Shown: positions 1 through 9,503, counted from the stretch's first letter. The stretch: DNA of 64,000 nucleotides from Sphingomonas taxi (GCA_003243195.1 QFQI01000003.1:186001-250000); one strand, 5' to 3'. Notes: generated from the letters alone by a model not told the origin. Program-made: numbers and translations.

Positions 1-540
1 CGCCATCAGCCCGGTGTTGCACAATGTCACCGCCCGCTCGGCGGCGTCGGCGTCCTTGAACTCCACGATCCGCTCCAGCCGGTCGCTGCCCGGCGCGACG
101 ATCAGCCGCCCGTAGGCGCCCGGATCGGCGGGGCGGAAACCGAGCACCACCACCGCCGGCGCGTCGGCGGCGCGCAGCCGCTCCAGCATCGCGCGCATCG
201 TCTCCGCGCGCACCAGCGGCACGTCGCCGTAGAGGATCAGCACGTCGCCGTCGAAGCCGGACAGCGCCTCCTCGGCCTGCATCACCGCATGGCCGGTGCC
301 GAGCTGTTCGGCCTGCTGCGCGATCACCGCGCCCAGCGGCGCGACCGCCGCCTCCACCTGCTCGCGGCCCGCGCCCGTCACCACCACCGTCCGCTGCGGC
401 GACAGCGTGGCGGCGGCGTCCAGCAGGTGCAGCAGCATCGGCCGCCCCGCAATCGGGTGCAGAACCTTATGCAGGTCCGATTTCATGCGCGTCCCCTTGC
501 CCGCGGCGAGGACGACGACGGCTACCTTCTGGCTCGACAT
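1..540 (-). CDS. glmU: Bifunctional GlmU, N-terminal part (gene runs off the window)
   Basis: GlmU makes UDP-N-acetylglucosamine for peptidoglycan and LPS; its N-terminal half is the N-acetylglucosamine-1-phosphate uridyltransferase. Reading leftward from the ATG at 540, the protein opens MSSQKVAVVVLAAGKGTRMK, which carries the nucleotidyltransferase signature (LAAGKGTRM) and the lysine expected for UTP binding. It continues with HKVLHPIAGRPML, a GTGHAV motif and a YGDVPL metal/sugar-binding motif. Only about 180 residues lie inside the window, so the left-handed beta-helix acetyltransferase domain is not seen. It diverges from gph with a 62-base gap. A stand-alone MobA-like NTP transferase is possible but the motif set fits GlmU best. 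Confidence 0.9.
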   Translation of the reverse strand, partial: MSSQKVAVVVLAAGKGTRMKSDLHKVLHPIAGRPMLLHLLDAAATLSPQRTVVVTGAGREQVEAAVAPLGAVIAQQAEQLGTGHAVMQAEEALSGFDGDVLILYGDVPLVRAETMRAMLERLRAADAPAVVVLGFRPADPGAYGRLIVAPGSDRLERIVEFKDADAAERAVTLCNTGLMA

Positions 541-602
541 GGGCGCATGCCCTGCCACCCTTTGCTTGCCAATTCCAGCATCGCGCGGCAACGCGCGGCA
601 TC

Positions 603-1274
603 ATGGCCAGCTTTCCCTTTCCGATCGTCGGGTTCGACCTCGACGGCACGTTGCTCGACACCTCGGGCGATCTCACCGCCGCGCTGAACCACGCGCTCGC
701 CTCGGCGGGGCGGCCGACGCTGGAGGTGGACGAGGTCAAGCCGATGATCGGCGGCGGCGCGCGCCACATGCTGGCGCAGGGGATGGCGGCGACCGGCGGC
801 TGCACCGACGCCGAGCTGGACGTCCTGCAGGCGCGGCTGCTCGATTACTACCAGGCCCATATCGCGGTTCTCACCCGCCCGTTCCCGCACGCGCTGGACG
901 CGCTGGACACGCTGGCGGCGATGGGCGTCACGCTGGCGCTGGTCACCAACAAGCTGGAAGCGCTGGCGCGCCGCGTGCTGGACGATCTGGCGCTGACGAA
1001 TCGCTTCGCCGCGATCATCGGCGGCGACACGATGGGGCCGGGCAACGGCAAGCCCTCGCGCCAGCCGATCGACGCGATGATCGCGCGGTGCGGCGGCGGA
1101 CGCGCGGCGTTCGTGGGCGATTCGATCTACGATGTCGCGGCCGCGCATGCGGCGGGCATTCCGGCGGTGGCGTGCAGCTTCGGTTTCCTGATGCAGCCGG
1201 TCGAGACGCTGGGCGCGAACGCGATCATCCACGACTTCGACCAGCTTATCCCCGCGCTGGAGCGACTGGCATGA
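603..1274 (+). CDS. gph: Phosphoglycolate phosphatase, HAD family
   Basis: A 223-residue cytoplasmic HAD hydrolase, the usual length for Gph, which dephosphorylates 2-phosphoglycolate formed in DNA repair. HAD motif I is FDLDGTLLDTSGDL near residue 12; motif II is VTNK near 118; motif III/IV is GDSIYDVAAAHAAG near 175. The residues between motifs I and II form the usual helical cap. The stop overlaps the ATG of the next gene (ATGA), so the two are probably translated together. Substrate assignment is by family and could instead be another small phosphate ester. Confidence 0.85.
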   Translation: MASFPFPIVGFDLDGTLLDTSGDLTAALNHALASAGRPTLEVDEVKPMIGGGARHMLAQGMAATGGCTDAELDVLQARLLDYYQAHIAVLTRPFPHALDALDTLAAMGVTLALVTNKLEALARRVLDDLALTNRFAAIIGGDTMGPGNGKPSRQPIDAMIARCGGGRAAFVGDSIYDVAAAHAAGIPAVACSFGFLMQPVETLGANAIIHDFDQLIPALERLA

Positions 1275-1633
1275 CGCAGGTGCGCGTTCCCTTCCTCTTC
1301 GCGCTGATCGTCGCGCTCGTCTTCGCGATCGGCATGGCGGTAATGCCGCATCCGCCGCAGATCGCGGACGTCGGCGACAAATGGCAGCACATGACCGCGT
1401 TCGGCACGCTGACGCTGCTGTCGGTGCTCGCCTTCCCTTATGGATCGCTGCTGCGCATCGGCGAGCGGCTGTCGTTCCTGGGCGCGATGATCGAGGTGGT
1501 GCAGTCGATCCCGGCGCTGCACCGCGACTGCGACATCATGGACTGGGTGGCCGACACCGCGATCATCGTCGCGGTGCTGCTGGTCGCGCGGCTGCTGCGC
1601 GGGCGGCGGCTGGACACGCGGCGCGGCCACTGA
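1271..1633 (+). CDS. VanZ-like small membrane protein
   Basis: A 120-residue protein with three or four hydrophobic segments (about 8-24, 43-60, 66-80 and 95-112). It carries the VanZ-like pattern DKWQHMTAFG near residue 37 and a glutamate-glutamine pair before an aspartate-rich turn (MIEVVQ, then DIMDWVADT), as in short VanZ-family proteins. The function of short VanZ-like proteins is not established; those in teicoplanin resistance are much better studied but distant. The ATG overlaps the gph stop by four bases. The same frame is open far upstream, but that part only shadows gph. Confidence 0.7.
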   Translation: MTQVRVPFLFALIVALVFAIGMAVMPHPPQIADVGDKWQHMTAFGTLTLLSVLAFPYGSLLRIGERLSFLGAMIEVVQSIPALHRDCDIMDWVADTAIIVAVLLVARLLRGRRLDTRRGH

Positions 1634-1676
1634 TCGGCGCTGCCCTTTCCGCCGCGGCTCGGCTATCGCTGGCGTC

Positions 1677-2888
1677 GTGATCGACGAGATACCCCTGCGC
1701 ACCTGGCTGGCGGTGACCATCGCGCTGGCGACGGCCATCGTGGTGTGGGCGCTGTCGGGCGACGGCCAGGCCGCGCTCGCGGCGCTGGCCGGCGGCGCGG
1801 CGCTGGTGGTCATCATCGCCACCATCCCCGACGACACCCCGCCCGAGGAGCCGGACGAACCCGCCCCCGCGCCCGAGCTGCCGTTCGACGACGTGCTGGA
1901 GGCGATCGCCGAGCCGGTGCTGGTCCTGCGCGACGGCCGGGTCGCGCTGGCCAACGCCGCCGCGCGGCGGCTGCTGGGCGACCATATCGTCGGCGAGGAC
2001 GCGCGCGTGGCGATCCGGCACCCCGGCGCGGCGGAGCATCTGGCGGACGGATCGTCGCAGCCGGTCGACCTGGTCGGCATCGGCACGTTCGACCAGCGCT
2101 GGCAGATGCGCACCGCCGCGGTCGGGCAGCAGGCGCGGCTGGTGCACCTGGCCGACCGCACCGGGCAATATGCCGCCGAGCGGATGCGCGTCGATTTCGT
2201 CGCGAACGCCAGCCACGAACTGCGCACGCCGCTCGCCTCGATCCTCGGCTATGTCGAGACGCTGGCCGACGAGGCCGGCGAGGATCCCGGCCTGCGCCAG
2301 CGTTTCCTGGGCATCGTCTTCGACGAGGCGCGCCGGATGGAGCGGCTGGTCGAGGATCTGATGAGCCTGTCGCGGATCGAGGCGGAGAAATTCCGCGAAT
2401 TGCGCAGCGCGGTCGATATCGCCGCGCTGACGCGCGAGGCGTGCGACGCGCTGGCCACCACCCACGGCGACCGCGGCGCGGACATCCGGCTGGACATCGC
2501 CGACGACCTGCCGGCGGTGACCGGCGACCAGGCGCAACTGTCGCAGTTGATCCACAACCTGATCGGCAATGCGATGAAATACGGCCGCGCCGGCACGCCG
2601 GTCGCGGTGACGCTGGGCTGCGGGGCGCGAAACGTCTCGCTGACGGTCGCCGACCAGGGGGACGGCATCCCGTCCGAGCACCTGCCGCGCCTGACCGAGC
2701 GCTTCTACCGCGTCGATCCCGGCCGCAGCCGCTCGCTGGGTGGCACCGGGCTGGGCCTCGCGATCGTCAAGCATATCGTGGAGCGGCATCGCGGGCGGCT
2801 GGACATCGCCAGCACCGTCGGCGTCGGCACCCGCGTCACCGTCACGCTGCCGATCGCGCCGTCGGGCGTTCCGGCCCCGCTGTCATGA
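1677..2888 (+). CDS. phoR: Phosphate regulon sensor histidine kinase PhoR
   Basis: Inner-membrane kinase of 403 residues that phosphorylates PhoB when phosphate is scarce. Two membrane segments lie at about 9-25 and 30-49, an acidic/proline linker follows, then a PAS-like domain (about 68-160). The H-box is FVANASHELRTPLASILGY with the phospho-accepting histidine at residue 180; N-box HNLIGNAMKYG and G-boxes (DQGDGIP, GTGLGLAIVKH) are intact. The start is GTG at 1677. There is no large periplasmic domain, which is normal for PhoR, whose signal comes through PstSCAB and PhoU. It lies immediately upstream of the pst genes and its stop codon sits inside the Pho box. Confidence 0.93.
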   Translation: MIDEIPLRTWLAVTIALATAIVVWALSGDGQAALAALAGGAALVVIIATIPDDTPPEEPDEPAPAPELPFDDVLEAIAEPVLVLRDGRVALANAAARRLLGDHIVGEDARVAIRHPGAAEHLADGSSQPVDLVGIGTFDQRWQMRTAAVGQQARLVHLADRTGQYAAERMRVDFVANASHELRTPLASILGYVETLADEAGEDPGLRQRFLGIVFDEARRMERLVEDLMSLSRIEAEKFRELRSAVDIAALTREACDALATTHGDRGADIRLDIADDLPAVTGDQAQLSQLIHNLIGNAMKYGRAGTPVAVTLGCGARNVSLTVADQGDGIPSEHLPRLTERFYRVDPGRSRSLGGTGLGLAIVKHIVERHRGRLDIASTVGVGTRVTVTLPIAPSGVPAPLS

Positions 2889-2908
2889 AGGCGTAACCTG
2901 CGTGTCAC
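2880..2908 (+). promoter_or_regulatory. Pho box (three 11-base-phased repeats) upstream of pstS
   Basis: Three direct repeats CTGTCAT (2880-2886), GCGTAAC (2891-2897) and GTGTCAC (2902-2908) are each separated by four bases. This is the PhoB-binding pattern (7-base half sites every 11 bases). The first repeat matches the enteric consensus exactly; the middle one is the most degenerate. The box overlaps the phoR stop codon (2886-2888) and lies 54 bases before the pstS start, so it should drive pstS-phoB separately from phoR. Confidence 0.8.
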
Positions 2909-2961
2909 ACGGCGCGCGGCATGAGGGCTTCCGTGTGGGTGGCCGCTCGCTCGGGGGATCC

Positions 2962-4026
2962 ATGTCGCGCTTCGTCCAGGCGCTCGCAGCCATGCTGCCG
3001 CTCGCAGGCGCGGGCGGGCTGGCGGCGTGCGTCGACCAGGCGGCGGGGGGCGGCGCGGGATCGCGCGACCAGATCACGGCGGTCGGCTCCTCCACCGTCT
3101 ATCCCTTCACCACGATCGTCGCCGAACAATATCTCGCCAACACGCCGCACGCGCGCCCGCCGGTGATCGAATCGACCGGCACCGGCGCGGGCATGAAATT
3201 GTTCTGCGCCGGGGTCGGCGCCGCGCACCCGGATATCGAAAACGCCTCGCGCCGCATCCGCGCCAGCGAATATGCCGACTGCCAGCGCCACGGCGTCGGC
3301 GGGATCGTGGAGGTGCAGATCGGCATCGACGGCGTCGCGTTCGCCGAGGCGCTGAACGGCCCGCGCATGGCGCTGACGCCGGTCGACATCTACCGCGCGC
3401 TCGCCGCCGCGCCGCTCGGCCGCCGCAACACCGCGCGGCTGTGGCGCGACGTGAACCCGGCGCTGCCGGCGATGCCGATCCAGGTCTATGGCCCGCCGGC
3501 CACCAGCGGCACGCGCGACGCGCTGGCCGAGCTCATCATGGCGCGGGGTTGCGAAACGCTGGACCCTGCGATGGCCGCGCTGCGCGAGCACGATCCCAAC
3601 CGCTTCGCCGCGCGCTGCCAGCGCGTGCGCGAGGACGGCGCGTACGTCGACGCGGGCGAGAACGACAATCTGATCGTGCAGAAGCTGCGCGCCAACCCCA
3701 ATGCGCTGGGCGTGTTCGGCTATGGCTATCTGGAGCAGAACGCCGAGGTGGTGCGCGGCGTAACGCTGAACGGCGTCGCGCCGACCTATGCCACGATCGC
3801 GTCGGGCGCCTATCCCGGCGCGCGGCCGCTCTACGTCTACGTCAAGAAGGCGCACCTGCGCGCCATCCCGGGGCTGCGCCCGTTCCTGCGCCAATATGCC
3901 GCGCTGTGGGGCCGCGAGGGCCCGCTGGTGCGGCGCGGGCTGATCGCCGCCCCCGACCAGGTGCAGCGCCGCTCCGCCGCGATCGTCGCGGGCGAGATCG
4001 CGCTGGACCCGCGGAGCCTGCGCTGA
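2962..4026 (+). CDS. pstS: Phosphate ABC transporter substrate-binding protein PstS
   Basis: A 354-residue periplasmic phosphate-binding protein. The ATG at 2962 gives a lipoprotein-like leader ending GLAAC (Cys at about residue 23), so it may be lipid-anchored. The phosphate-binding signature VGSSTVYPF lies near residue 38, STGTGAGM near 70, and GPPATSGTRDAL near 175. The reading frame is open further upstream but that section shadows phoR. The stop TGA shares its A with the pstC ATG. Expected to be induced through the Pho box at 2880-2908. Confidence 0.92.
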   Translation: MSRFVQALAAMLPLAGAGGLAACVDQAAGGGAGSRDQITAVGSSTVYPFTTIVAEQYLANTPHARPPVIESTGTGAGMKLFCAGVGAAHPDIENASRRIRASEYADCQRHGVGGIVEVQIGIDGVAFAEALNGPRMALTPVDIYRALAAAPLGRRNTARLWRDVNPALPAMPIQVYGPPATSGTRDALAELIMARGCETLDPAMAALREHDPNRFAARCQRVREDGAYVDAGENDNLIVQKLRANPNALGVFGYGYLEQNAEVVRGVTLNGVAPTYATIASGAYPGARPLYVYVKKAHLRAIPGLRPFLRQYAALWGREGPLVRRGLIAAPDQVQRRSAAIVAGEIALDPRSLR

Positions 4027-5402
4027 TGTCGGCGCTGGCGCTGCTGTTCCTGATCGCCGCGCTGGCGCTGATCGGCTGGATCACCGCGCGCGCGCGCGCG
4101 CTGCGCTTCCGCACCGGCACCCGGCGACGCTTCAGCTCGCTGCCGCAGCATCACGGCTGGTTCGTGGCGATGTGGACGCTGCTGCCCGCGATGGCATTCC
4201 TGGCGGTGTGGCATTTCACCGCCCCCGCGCTGGTGACCGACGCCGTGCTGGCGACCCCGGCGGCGGTGGAGCTGCCGCCGCCCGGCTTCGACCGCGCCGC
4301 GATCCTGTCGGAAGCGCGCAACCTGGCGGAAGGCGAGGCATGGGGCGCGTTCCACCCGCTCGCCGAACAGCTCGCGCCCGCCTATGCGCACCAGCAGGCG
4401 CGCTACGACTGGATCGCGACCGCGACCGCGCTGCTGCTCGCCTTCGCCGGCGGCTCGATCGCCTTTCTGCGCGTGCGGCCGGCATTCTCGGCGCGCACGC
4501 AGGTGGAGCGGGTGGTGATGGGGCTGCTGCTGGTCGCCTCGCTGATCGCGATCCTGACCACGATCGGCATCGTCGCCTCGCTGCTGGTGGAAAGCGCGCG
4601 CTTCTTCCGGATCGTGCCGGTCACCGACTTCCTGTTCGGCACGCACTGGAGCCCGCAGGTGATCGACGCGCGCGACCCCGGCGCGACGCTGGGCGCGGTG
4701 CCGCTGTTCTGGGGAACGTTCTTCATCGGAGCGGTGATCGCGATGGCGGTGGCGATCCCGCTTGGGCTGATGAGCGCGATCTACCTGACGCAATATGCGC
4801 GCACCACCACGCGGCGCTGGATGAAGCCGCTGCTGGAGGTGCTCGCCGGCGTGCCGACGGTCGTCTACGGCTATTTCGCCGCGCTGACGGTCGCGCCGGC
4901 GGTGCGCGACCTGGGCGTCGCGCTCGGCATCCGCTGGGCCTCGTCGGAAAGCGCGCTGGCGGCCGGCGTGGTGATGGGGGTGATGATCATCCCCTTCGTC
5001 TCCTCCATGGCCGACGATTCGCTCTCCGCGGTGCCCGCCGCGATGCGCGACGGCAGCCTGGCGATGGGCGCGACCAGTTCGGAGACGATCCGCAAGGTGC
5101 TGGTCCCGGCCGCCCTGCCCGGCGTGGTCGGCGGCATCCTGCTGGCGGTCAGCCGCGCGATCGGGGAGACGATGATCGTGGTGATGGCCGCATCCGGCGT
5201 CGCCACGCTCACGCTCAATCCGTTCGCCAGCACCACCACCGTCACCAAGCAGATCGTCGACCTGCTGACCGGGGAAGCGGAGTTCGATTCGGCCAAGACG
5301 CTGGCCGCGTTCGCGCTGGGGCTGACGCTGTTCGTCATCACCCTGCTGCTCAACGTCGTCGCACTGATGGTGGTGCGCCGCTATCGTGAATCCTATGAAT
5401 AG
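4026..5402 (+). CDS. pstC: Phosphate ABC transporter permease PstC
   Basis: A 458-residue inner-membrane permease of the high-affinity phosphate transporter. It is longer than the roughly 320-residue enteric PstC because of an N-terminal extension with extra hydrophobic segments (about 2-20, 42-60 and 130-150) and an intervening loop. The binding-protein-dependent permease core starts near residue 235; the EAA loop region reads SLAMGATSSETIRKVLVPAA followed by GVVGGILLAVSRAIGETM. Such extended PstC proteins are common in alphaproteobacteria. ATG overlaps the pstS stop by one base, and its own end overlaps pstA. Confidence 0.92.
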   Translation: MSALALLFLIAALALIGWITARARALRFRTGTRRRFSSLPQHHGWFVAMWTLLPAMAFLAVWHFTAPALVTDAVLATPAAVELPPPGFDRAAILSEARNLAEGEAWGAFHPLAEQLAPAYAHQQARYDWIATATALLLAFAGGSIAFLRVRPAFSARTQVERVVMGLLLVASLIAILTTIGIVASLLVESARFFRIVPVTDFLFGTHWSPQVIDARDPGATLGAVPLFWGTFFIGAVIAMAVAIPLGLMSAIYLTQYARTTTRRWMKPLLEVLAGVPTVVYGYFAALTVAPAVRDLGVALGIRWASSESALAAGVVMGVMIIPFVSSMADDSLSAVPAAMRDGSLAMGATSSETIRKVLVPAALPGVVGGILLAVSRAIGETMIVVMAASGVATLTLNPFASTTTVTKQIVDLLTGEAEFDSAKTLAAFALGLTLFVITLLLNVVALMVVRRYRESYE

Positions 5403-6663
5403 GCCGGTCATGCCGCCCACGGACCGCCAGCCGACCGACTGGCGCACCGCCGCCATGCAGCGGCGCGTGCGGCGACGCTATGCCGCGGAGCGGCGCTTCC
5501 GGCTGCTCGGGCTGGCGGCGGTGTTCCTGTCGGCGGCGTTCCTGATCTACCTGCTGGCGACGATGGTGGCGCAGGGGGCGAGCGGCTTCACCGAGACGCG
5601 GGTGGCGCTGCCGATCGACCTGCGCGGTCGCATGACGGTCGCCCCCGCCCGGCTGGCCGGCGCGGGCGCGGATCTCGCGCTGTCCGGCGCCGGGCTGGAG
5701 GCGGCGGTCGATACGGCGGCCAACCGCGCCTTCCCGGCGCAGGGTGGCGCGGCGCTGCTCTCCGACGGCGCGTGGCTGCGCGTGCGCGACGCCATCAAGC
5801 GCGATCCCTCGCTGCTGCGCCGCGCGGCGGTGCTCGACGTGCCGGTGGCGACCGAGATCGACATGGCGCACAAGGGCGCGGGCACGCCAGCGGCGAAGGC
5901 GATCGTCGCCGCCCTCGGCGACCGGCTGTCGCGCGGGCTGAACCTGTCGTTCTTCACCGGCGCCGATGCGACCGATCCGACCCGCGCCGGCATCTGGGGC
6001 GCGTTGAAGGGTTCGCTGCTGACGATGGTGGTCACGCTGGGCCTCGCCTTCCCGATCGGTGTGCTGTCCGCGCTGTACCTGGAGGAATATGCGCCGCGGA
6101 ACCGCTGGACCGACCTGATCGAAGTGTCGATCAACAATCTCGCCGCGGTGCCGTCGATCATCTTCGGGCTGCTGGGGCTGGCCGTGTTCCTGGGCACCTT
6201 CCACATGCCGCGTTCCGCCGCGGTGGTCGGCGGGCTGACGCTGGCGCTGATGACCATGCCGGTGATCGTGATCGCCGGGCGCAACGCGATCACCGCCGTG
6301 CCGCCGTCGATCCGCGATGCCGCGCGCGCGCTGGGCGCGTCGCCGATCCAGGTGGTGTTCCACCATGTCCTGCCGCTCGCGTTGCCCGGCATCCTGACCG
6401 GCACGATCATCGGCATGGCGCGCGCGCTGGGGGAAACCGCGCCGTTGCTGATGATCGGCATGCGCGCCTTCATCGCCGCGCCGCCGGGCCGGCTGACCGA
6501 CCCCGCCACCGCGCTGCCCGTGCAGATCTTCCTGTGGTCCGACGACGTGCAGAAGGGCTTCGTGGAGAAGACCTCGGCCGCGATCATCGTGCTGCTGGTC
6601 GTGCTGCTGGCGATGAACGGCGCGGCCGTCTATCTTCGCAACCGTTTCGAGACCCGCTGGTGA
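5386..6663 (+). CDS. pstA: Phosphate ABC transporter permease PstA
   Basis: Second permease subunit, 425 residues from the GTG at 5386; ATG codons at 5395 and 5410 are alternative starts and no strong ribosome-binding site decides between them. All three overlap or abut the end of pstC, so translational coupling is expected. An N-terminal DUF3333-type region (one membrane segment about 40-60, then a roughly 150-residue periplasmic portion) precedes the ABC permease domain. That domain has the EAA signature [19 protein letters not shown] and then [15 protein letters not shown]. The stop TGA shares its A with the pstB ATG. Confidence 0.92.
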   Translation: MNPMNRPVMPPTDRQPTDWRTAAMQRRVRRRYAAERRFRLLGLAAVFLSAAFLIYLLATMVAQGASGFTETRVALPIDLRGRMTVAPARLAGAGADLALSGAGLEAAVDTAANRAFPAQGGAALLSDGAWLRVRDAIKRDPSLLRRAAVLDVPVATEIDMAHKGAGTPAAKAIVAALGDRLSRGLNLSFFTGADATDPTRAGIWGALKGSLLTMVVTLGLAFPIGVLSALYLEEYAPRNRWTDLIEVSINNLAAVPSIIFGLLGLAVFLGTFHMPRSAAVVGGLTLALMTMPVIVIAGRNAITAVPPSIRDAARALGASPIQVVFHHVLPLALPGILTGTIIGMARALGETAPLLMIGMRAFIAAPPGRLTDPATALPVQIFLWSDDVQKGFVEKTSAAIIVLLVVLLAMNGAAVYLRNRFETRW

Positions 6664-7430
6664 TGAACGACGCCGCTCCCAAGATGAACGCGCACGGCGT
6701 CAACGTCTTCTATGGCCGCAAGCAGGCGATCCGCGACGTGTCGATCGACGTGCGGCGCGAGGACGTCACCGCCTTCATCGGCCCCTCGGGGTGCGGCAAG
6801 TCGACCTTCCTGCGCACGCTGAACCGCATGAACGACACCATCCCCGGCGCGCGCGTCGAAGGGGACATCCGGCTGGACGGGGAGGATATCTACGCCAAGA
6901 CGATGGACGTGGTGCAGTTGCGCGCGCGCGTCGGCATGGTGTTCCAGAAGCCGAACCCCTTCCCCAAGTCGATCTTCGAGAATGTCGCCTATGGCCCGCG
7001 CATCCACGGGCTGGCGCGCTCCAAGGCCGACCTGGCGCAGATCGTCGAACGCTCGCTGACCCGCGCGGGGCTGTGGAACGAGGTGAAGGACCGGCTGTCC
7101 GACAGCGGCACCGCGCTGTCGGGCGGGCAGCAGCAGCGGCTGTGCATCGCGCGCGCGATCGCGGTCGATCCCGAGGTGATCCTGATGGACGAGCCGTGCT
7201 CCGCGCTCGATCCGATCGCGACCGCCAAGATCGAGGAGCTGATCCACGAACTGCGCGGCCGCTATGCGATCGTGATCGTCACCCACAACATGCAGCAGGC
7301 GGCACGCGTCAGCCAGCGCACCGCTTTCTTCCACCTCGGCCAACTGGTCGAATATGGCGACACCTCGGACATCTTCACCAACCCGCGCGAGGATCGGACC
7401 AAGGACTATATCACGGGCCGCTACGGCTGA
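6663..7430 (+). CDS. pstB: Phosphate ABC transporter ATPase PstB
   Basis: A 255-residue ATPase that energises PstCA and takes part in signalling to PhoR. Walker A is GPSGCGKST near residue 42, the Q-loop [14 protein letters not shown] is characteristic of PstB, the ABC signature is [15 protein letters not shown], Walker B is [14 protein letters not shown], and the switch histidine is in IVTHNMQQA. The length is standard. It starts at the ATG overlapping the pstA stop and is followed ten bases later by phoU. Confidence 0.96.
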   Translation: MNDAAPKMNAHGVNVFYGRKQAIRDVSIDVRREDVTAFIGPSGCGKSTFLRTLNRMNDTIPGARVEGDIRLDGEDIYAKTMDVVQLRARVGMVFQKPNPFPKSIFENVAYGPRIHGLARSKADLAQIVERSLTRAGLWNEVKDRLSDSGTALSGGQQQRLCIARAIAVDPEVILMDEPCSALDPIATAKIEELIHELRGRYAIVIVTHNMQQAARVSQRTAFFHLGQLVEYGDTSDIFTNPREDRTKDYITGRYG

Positions 7431-7440
7431 GGGATCACGC

Positions 7441-8127
7441 ATGGCCAACACGCAGGAACATACCGTCAAGGCGTTCGACCAGGACATCGGCCAGTTGCGC
7501 GGACTGATCTCGCAGATGGGCGGACTGGCCGAAAGCGCGATCGCGGAGGCGATGGTCGCGCTGCAACGCGGCGACGCGACGCGCGCCGCGCGCATCGCCG
7601 CCGACGACAAGCGCATCGACGCGATCGAGGCGGAGGTGGAGCGCACCGCCGTGCGCATCATCGCGCTGCGCGCGCCGATGGCCGACGACCTGCGCGAAGT
7701 CGTGGCGGCGATGAAGATCGCCAGCGTGCTGGAGCGGATCGGCGATTATGCCAAGAACATCGCGCGCCGCGTGCCGCAGATCGAGAGCGAGCACCGCATC
7801 GAGCCGATCTCGATCCTGCCCGCGATGGGGCGGATGGCGGCGGCGATGGTGCACGACGTGCTGAACGCCTTCGCCGCGCGCAACCCCGACGCCGCGCTGG
7901 CGGTGTGCGAGAGCGACAATGCGCTGGACGATTTCTACGACAGCATCTTTCGCACGCTGGTGACCTACATGGTCGAGAATCCCAAGACGATCGGCCAGTG
8001 CGCGCACCTGCTGTTCATCGCCAAGAACCTGGAAAGGATCGGCGATCACGCGACCAACGTCGCCGAAATGGTCTATTTCGCCGCAACAGGCACGCGGCTG
8101 GTGGAACGCGAAAAGGGAGTCGACTGA
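7441..8127 (+). CDS. phoU: Phosphate signalling complex protein PhoU
   Basis: A 228-residue cytoplasmic protein of two repeated three-helix bundles. Each repeat carries the metal-binding E(R)xxD motif: ERIGDYAKNIA near residue 100 and ERIGDHATNVAEMVYF near 200. PhoU links Pst transport to PhoR and damps the regulon when phosphate is ample. ATG 7441 is ten bases after pstB; the open frame before it is shadow. Its stop shares a base with the phoB start, so regulator and damper are coupled. Confidence 0.95.
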   Translation: MANTQEHTVKAFDQDIGQLRGLISQMGGLAESAIAEAMVALQRGDATRAARIAADDKRIDAIEAEVERTAVRIIALRAPMADDLREVVAAMKIASVLERIGDYAKNIARRVPQIESEHRIEPISILPAMGRMAAAMVHDVLNAFAARNPDAALAVCESDNALDDFYDSIFRTLVTYMVENPKTIGQCAHLLFIAKNLERIGDHATNVAEMVYFAATGTRLVEREKGVD

Positions 8128-8819
8128 TGGCCAAGGCCCGCATGCTGCTGGTGGAGGACGACGCCAGCCTCGCCGAACTGCTAGTGTGGCATTTCACGCG
8201 CGAGCATTTCGACGTGCAGCACACGATCGACGGCGAGGAAGCGCTGCTGCTCGCCAGGGAAACCCCGCCGGACATCGTGCTGCTCGACTGGATGGTGGAG
8301 GGCATTTCCGGCATCGAGGTGTGCCGCCGGCTGCGCCGCGCCTCCGAGACGCAGAACGTGCCGATCATCATGCTCACCGCGCGCGGCGAGGAGGAGGACC
8401 GGGTGCGCGGGCTGGAAACCGGCGCGGACGATTATGTCACCAAGCCGTTTTCCCCGCGCGAGCTGGTCGCGCGCGTCGGCGCGGTGCTGCGCCGGGTGCG
8501 GCCGGCGCTGGCGGGCGAGCAGCTCATCTACGCCGACCTCGAAATGGACACTGTCGGCCACAAGGTGCGCCGAGGCGGCGACGTGGTGGCGCTGGGGCCG
8601 ACGGAATTCCGGCTTCTCAAGCACTTCCTCGAACATCCCGGCCACGTCTTCTCGCGCGAGCGGCTGCTCGACAGCGTGTGGGGGCATGACAGCGACATCG
8701 AAAGCCGGACCGTCGACGTGCACATCCGGCGTCTGCGCAAGGCGATCAACGAAGGCGGGCGCCCCGACATCATCCGCACGGTGCGGTCGGCGGGCTATGC
8801 GCTGGACACCGGACACTGA
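8127..8819 (+). CDS. phoB: Phosphate regulon response regulator PhoB
   Basis: A 230-residue OmpR-family regulator. The receiver domain (1-120) has the acidic pair EDD at 10-12, phospho-acceptor Asp54 in IVLLDWM, and the conserved lysine in DDYVTKPFSP. The winged-helix domain (about 130-227) carries LGPTEFRLLKHFLEHP and the recognition region RTVDVHIRRLRKAI. It is expected to bind the Pho box upstream of pstS and so activate its own operon. Placement of phoB at the operon's end, away from phoR at its start, is common in alphaproteobacteria. Confidence 0.95.
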   Translation: MAKARMLLVEDDASLAELLVWHFTREHFDVQHTIDGEEALLLARETPPDIVLLDWMVEGISGIEVCRRLRRASETQNVPIIMLTARGEEEDRVRGLETGADDYVTKPFSPRELVARVGAVLRRVRPALAGEQLIYADLEMDTVGHKVRRGGDVVALGPTEFRLLKHFLEHPGHVFSRERLLDSVWGHDSDIESRTVDVHIRRLRKAINEGGRPDIIRTVRSAGYALDTGH

Positions 8820-8938
8820 TCCACCCGAGTCGTTCGATGCGCCTTCGCAACGATGGACCTTTTCTGCCCGGTGGGACGTTGGCCGATCCGCGTGACTGAA
8901 ACGCGTTTCTGACCGAACGCACGGCAGGAGAGATAAAC

Positions 8939-9418
8939 ATGAAGACCATTCTTCTCGCAGCAGCGGCCGTGATCGCCTTCCCGGCGATGGCGATCGCACA
9001 AGACACTCCGCAGACCACGACCGCGCCCGACGCCACCACCGCGCCGGCGACGACGTCCGATCCGACCGCGCCGACCGATCCGGCAGCGGCGCCGGCGACC
9101 GACGCCACCACCGCCGATCCGGGGACGACGCCGCAGGACGCTTCGACGCCGCCGCCCGCCCCCGCCACCCCGCCGGCCACGCCGGGCGGCGCGCCCGGCA
9201 CGGAGACCGCGGGCGGTTACCAGCCGTCGCAGCCCGCCATCTCCGGCACGCCGCAGCCCGGCGCGACCGTCCGCTTCCAGCCCGCCCCCTCGCCCGACCA
9301 GGCGTTTCCGGCCCCGGCGCCGAAGGCGGAATATCCGGTGTGCAAGAAGGGCCAGTATGATGGCTGTTTGCAGGCCAGCGACGCCCGCAAACCGGCACGC
9401 GCGCGCCGCCGCCGCTGA
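8939..9418 (+). CDS. Secreted Pro/Thr/Ala-rich protein of unknown function
   Basis: A 159-residue protein with a clear Sec signal peptide (MKTILLAAAAVIAFPAMAIA, cleavage after AIAQ-type site near residue 21). Residues 22-115 are low complexity, almost only Pro, Thr, Ala, Asp and Gly. A less biased C-terminus has two cysteines (YPVCKKG, DGCLQ) and ends in a basic tail. No enzyme motif is visible. It follows phoB by 119 bases with its own ribosome-binding site (GGAGAG), and a perfect palindrome GAAACGCGTTTC lies upstream at 8898-8909. Function unknown; the composition suggests an extended periplasmic spacer or wall-associated protein. Confidence 0.75.
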   Translation: MKTILLAAAAVIAFPAMAIAQDTPQTTTAPDATTAPATTSDPTAPTDPAAAPATDATTADPGTTPQDASTPPPAPATPPATPGGAPGTETAGGYQPSQPAISGTPQPGATVRFQPAPSPDQAFPAPAPKAEYPVCKKGQYDGCLQASDARKPARARRRR

Positions 9419-9433
9419 ACCGACGACACGCGG

Positions 9434-9450
9434 ACGGGCGTTGCGCCCGT
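9434..9450 (+). terminator. Small stem-loop after the Pro/Thr-rich gene
   Basis: A perfect 7-base stem ACGGGCG/CGCCCGT with a three-base loop starts 16 bases after the stop at 9418. No T-run follows, so it may be a weak terminator or an mRNA 3' end stabiliser. Confidence 0.4.
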
Positions 9451-9503
9451 TCGAAGGCCGAGTATGGAGGGCGCTTCATCCACAGGGAAGGAGCGCCTTT
9501 TCC

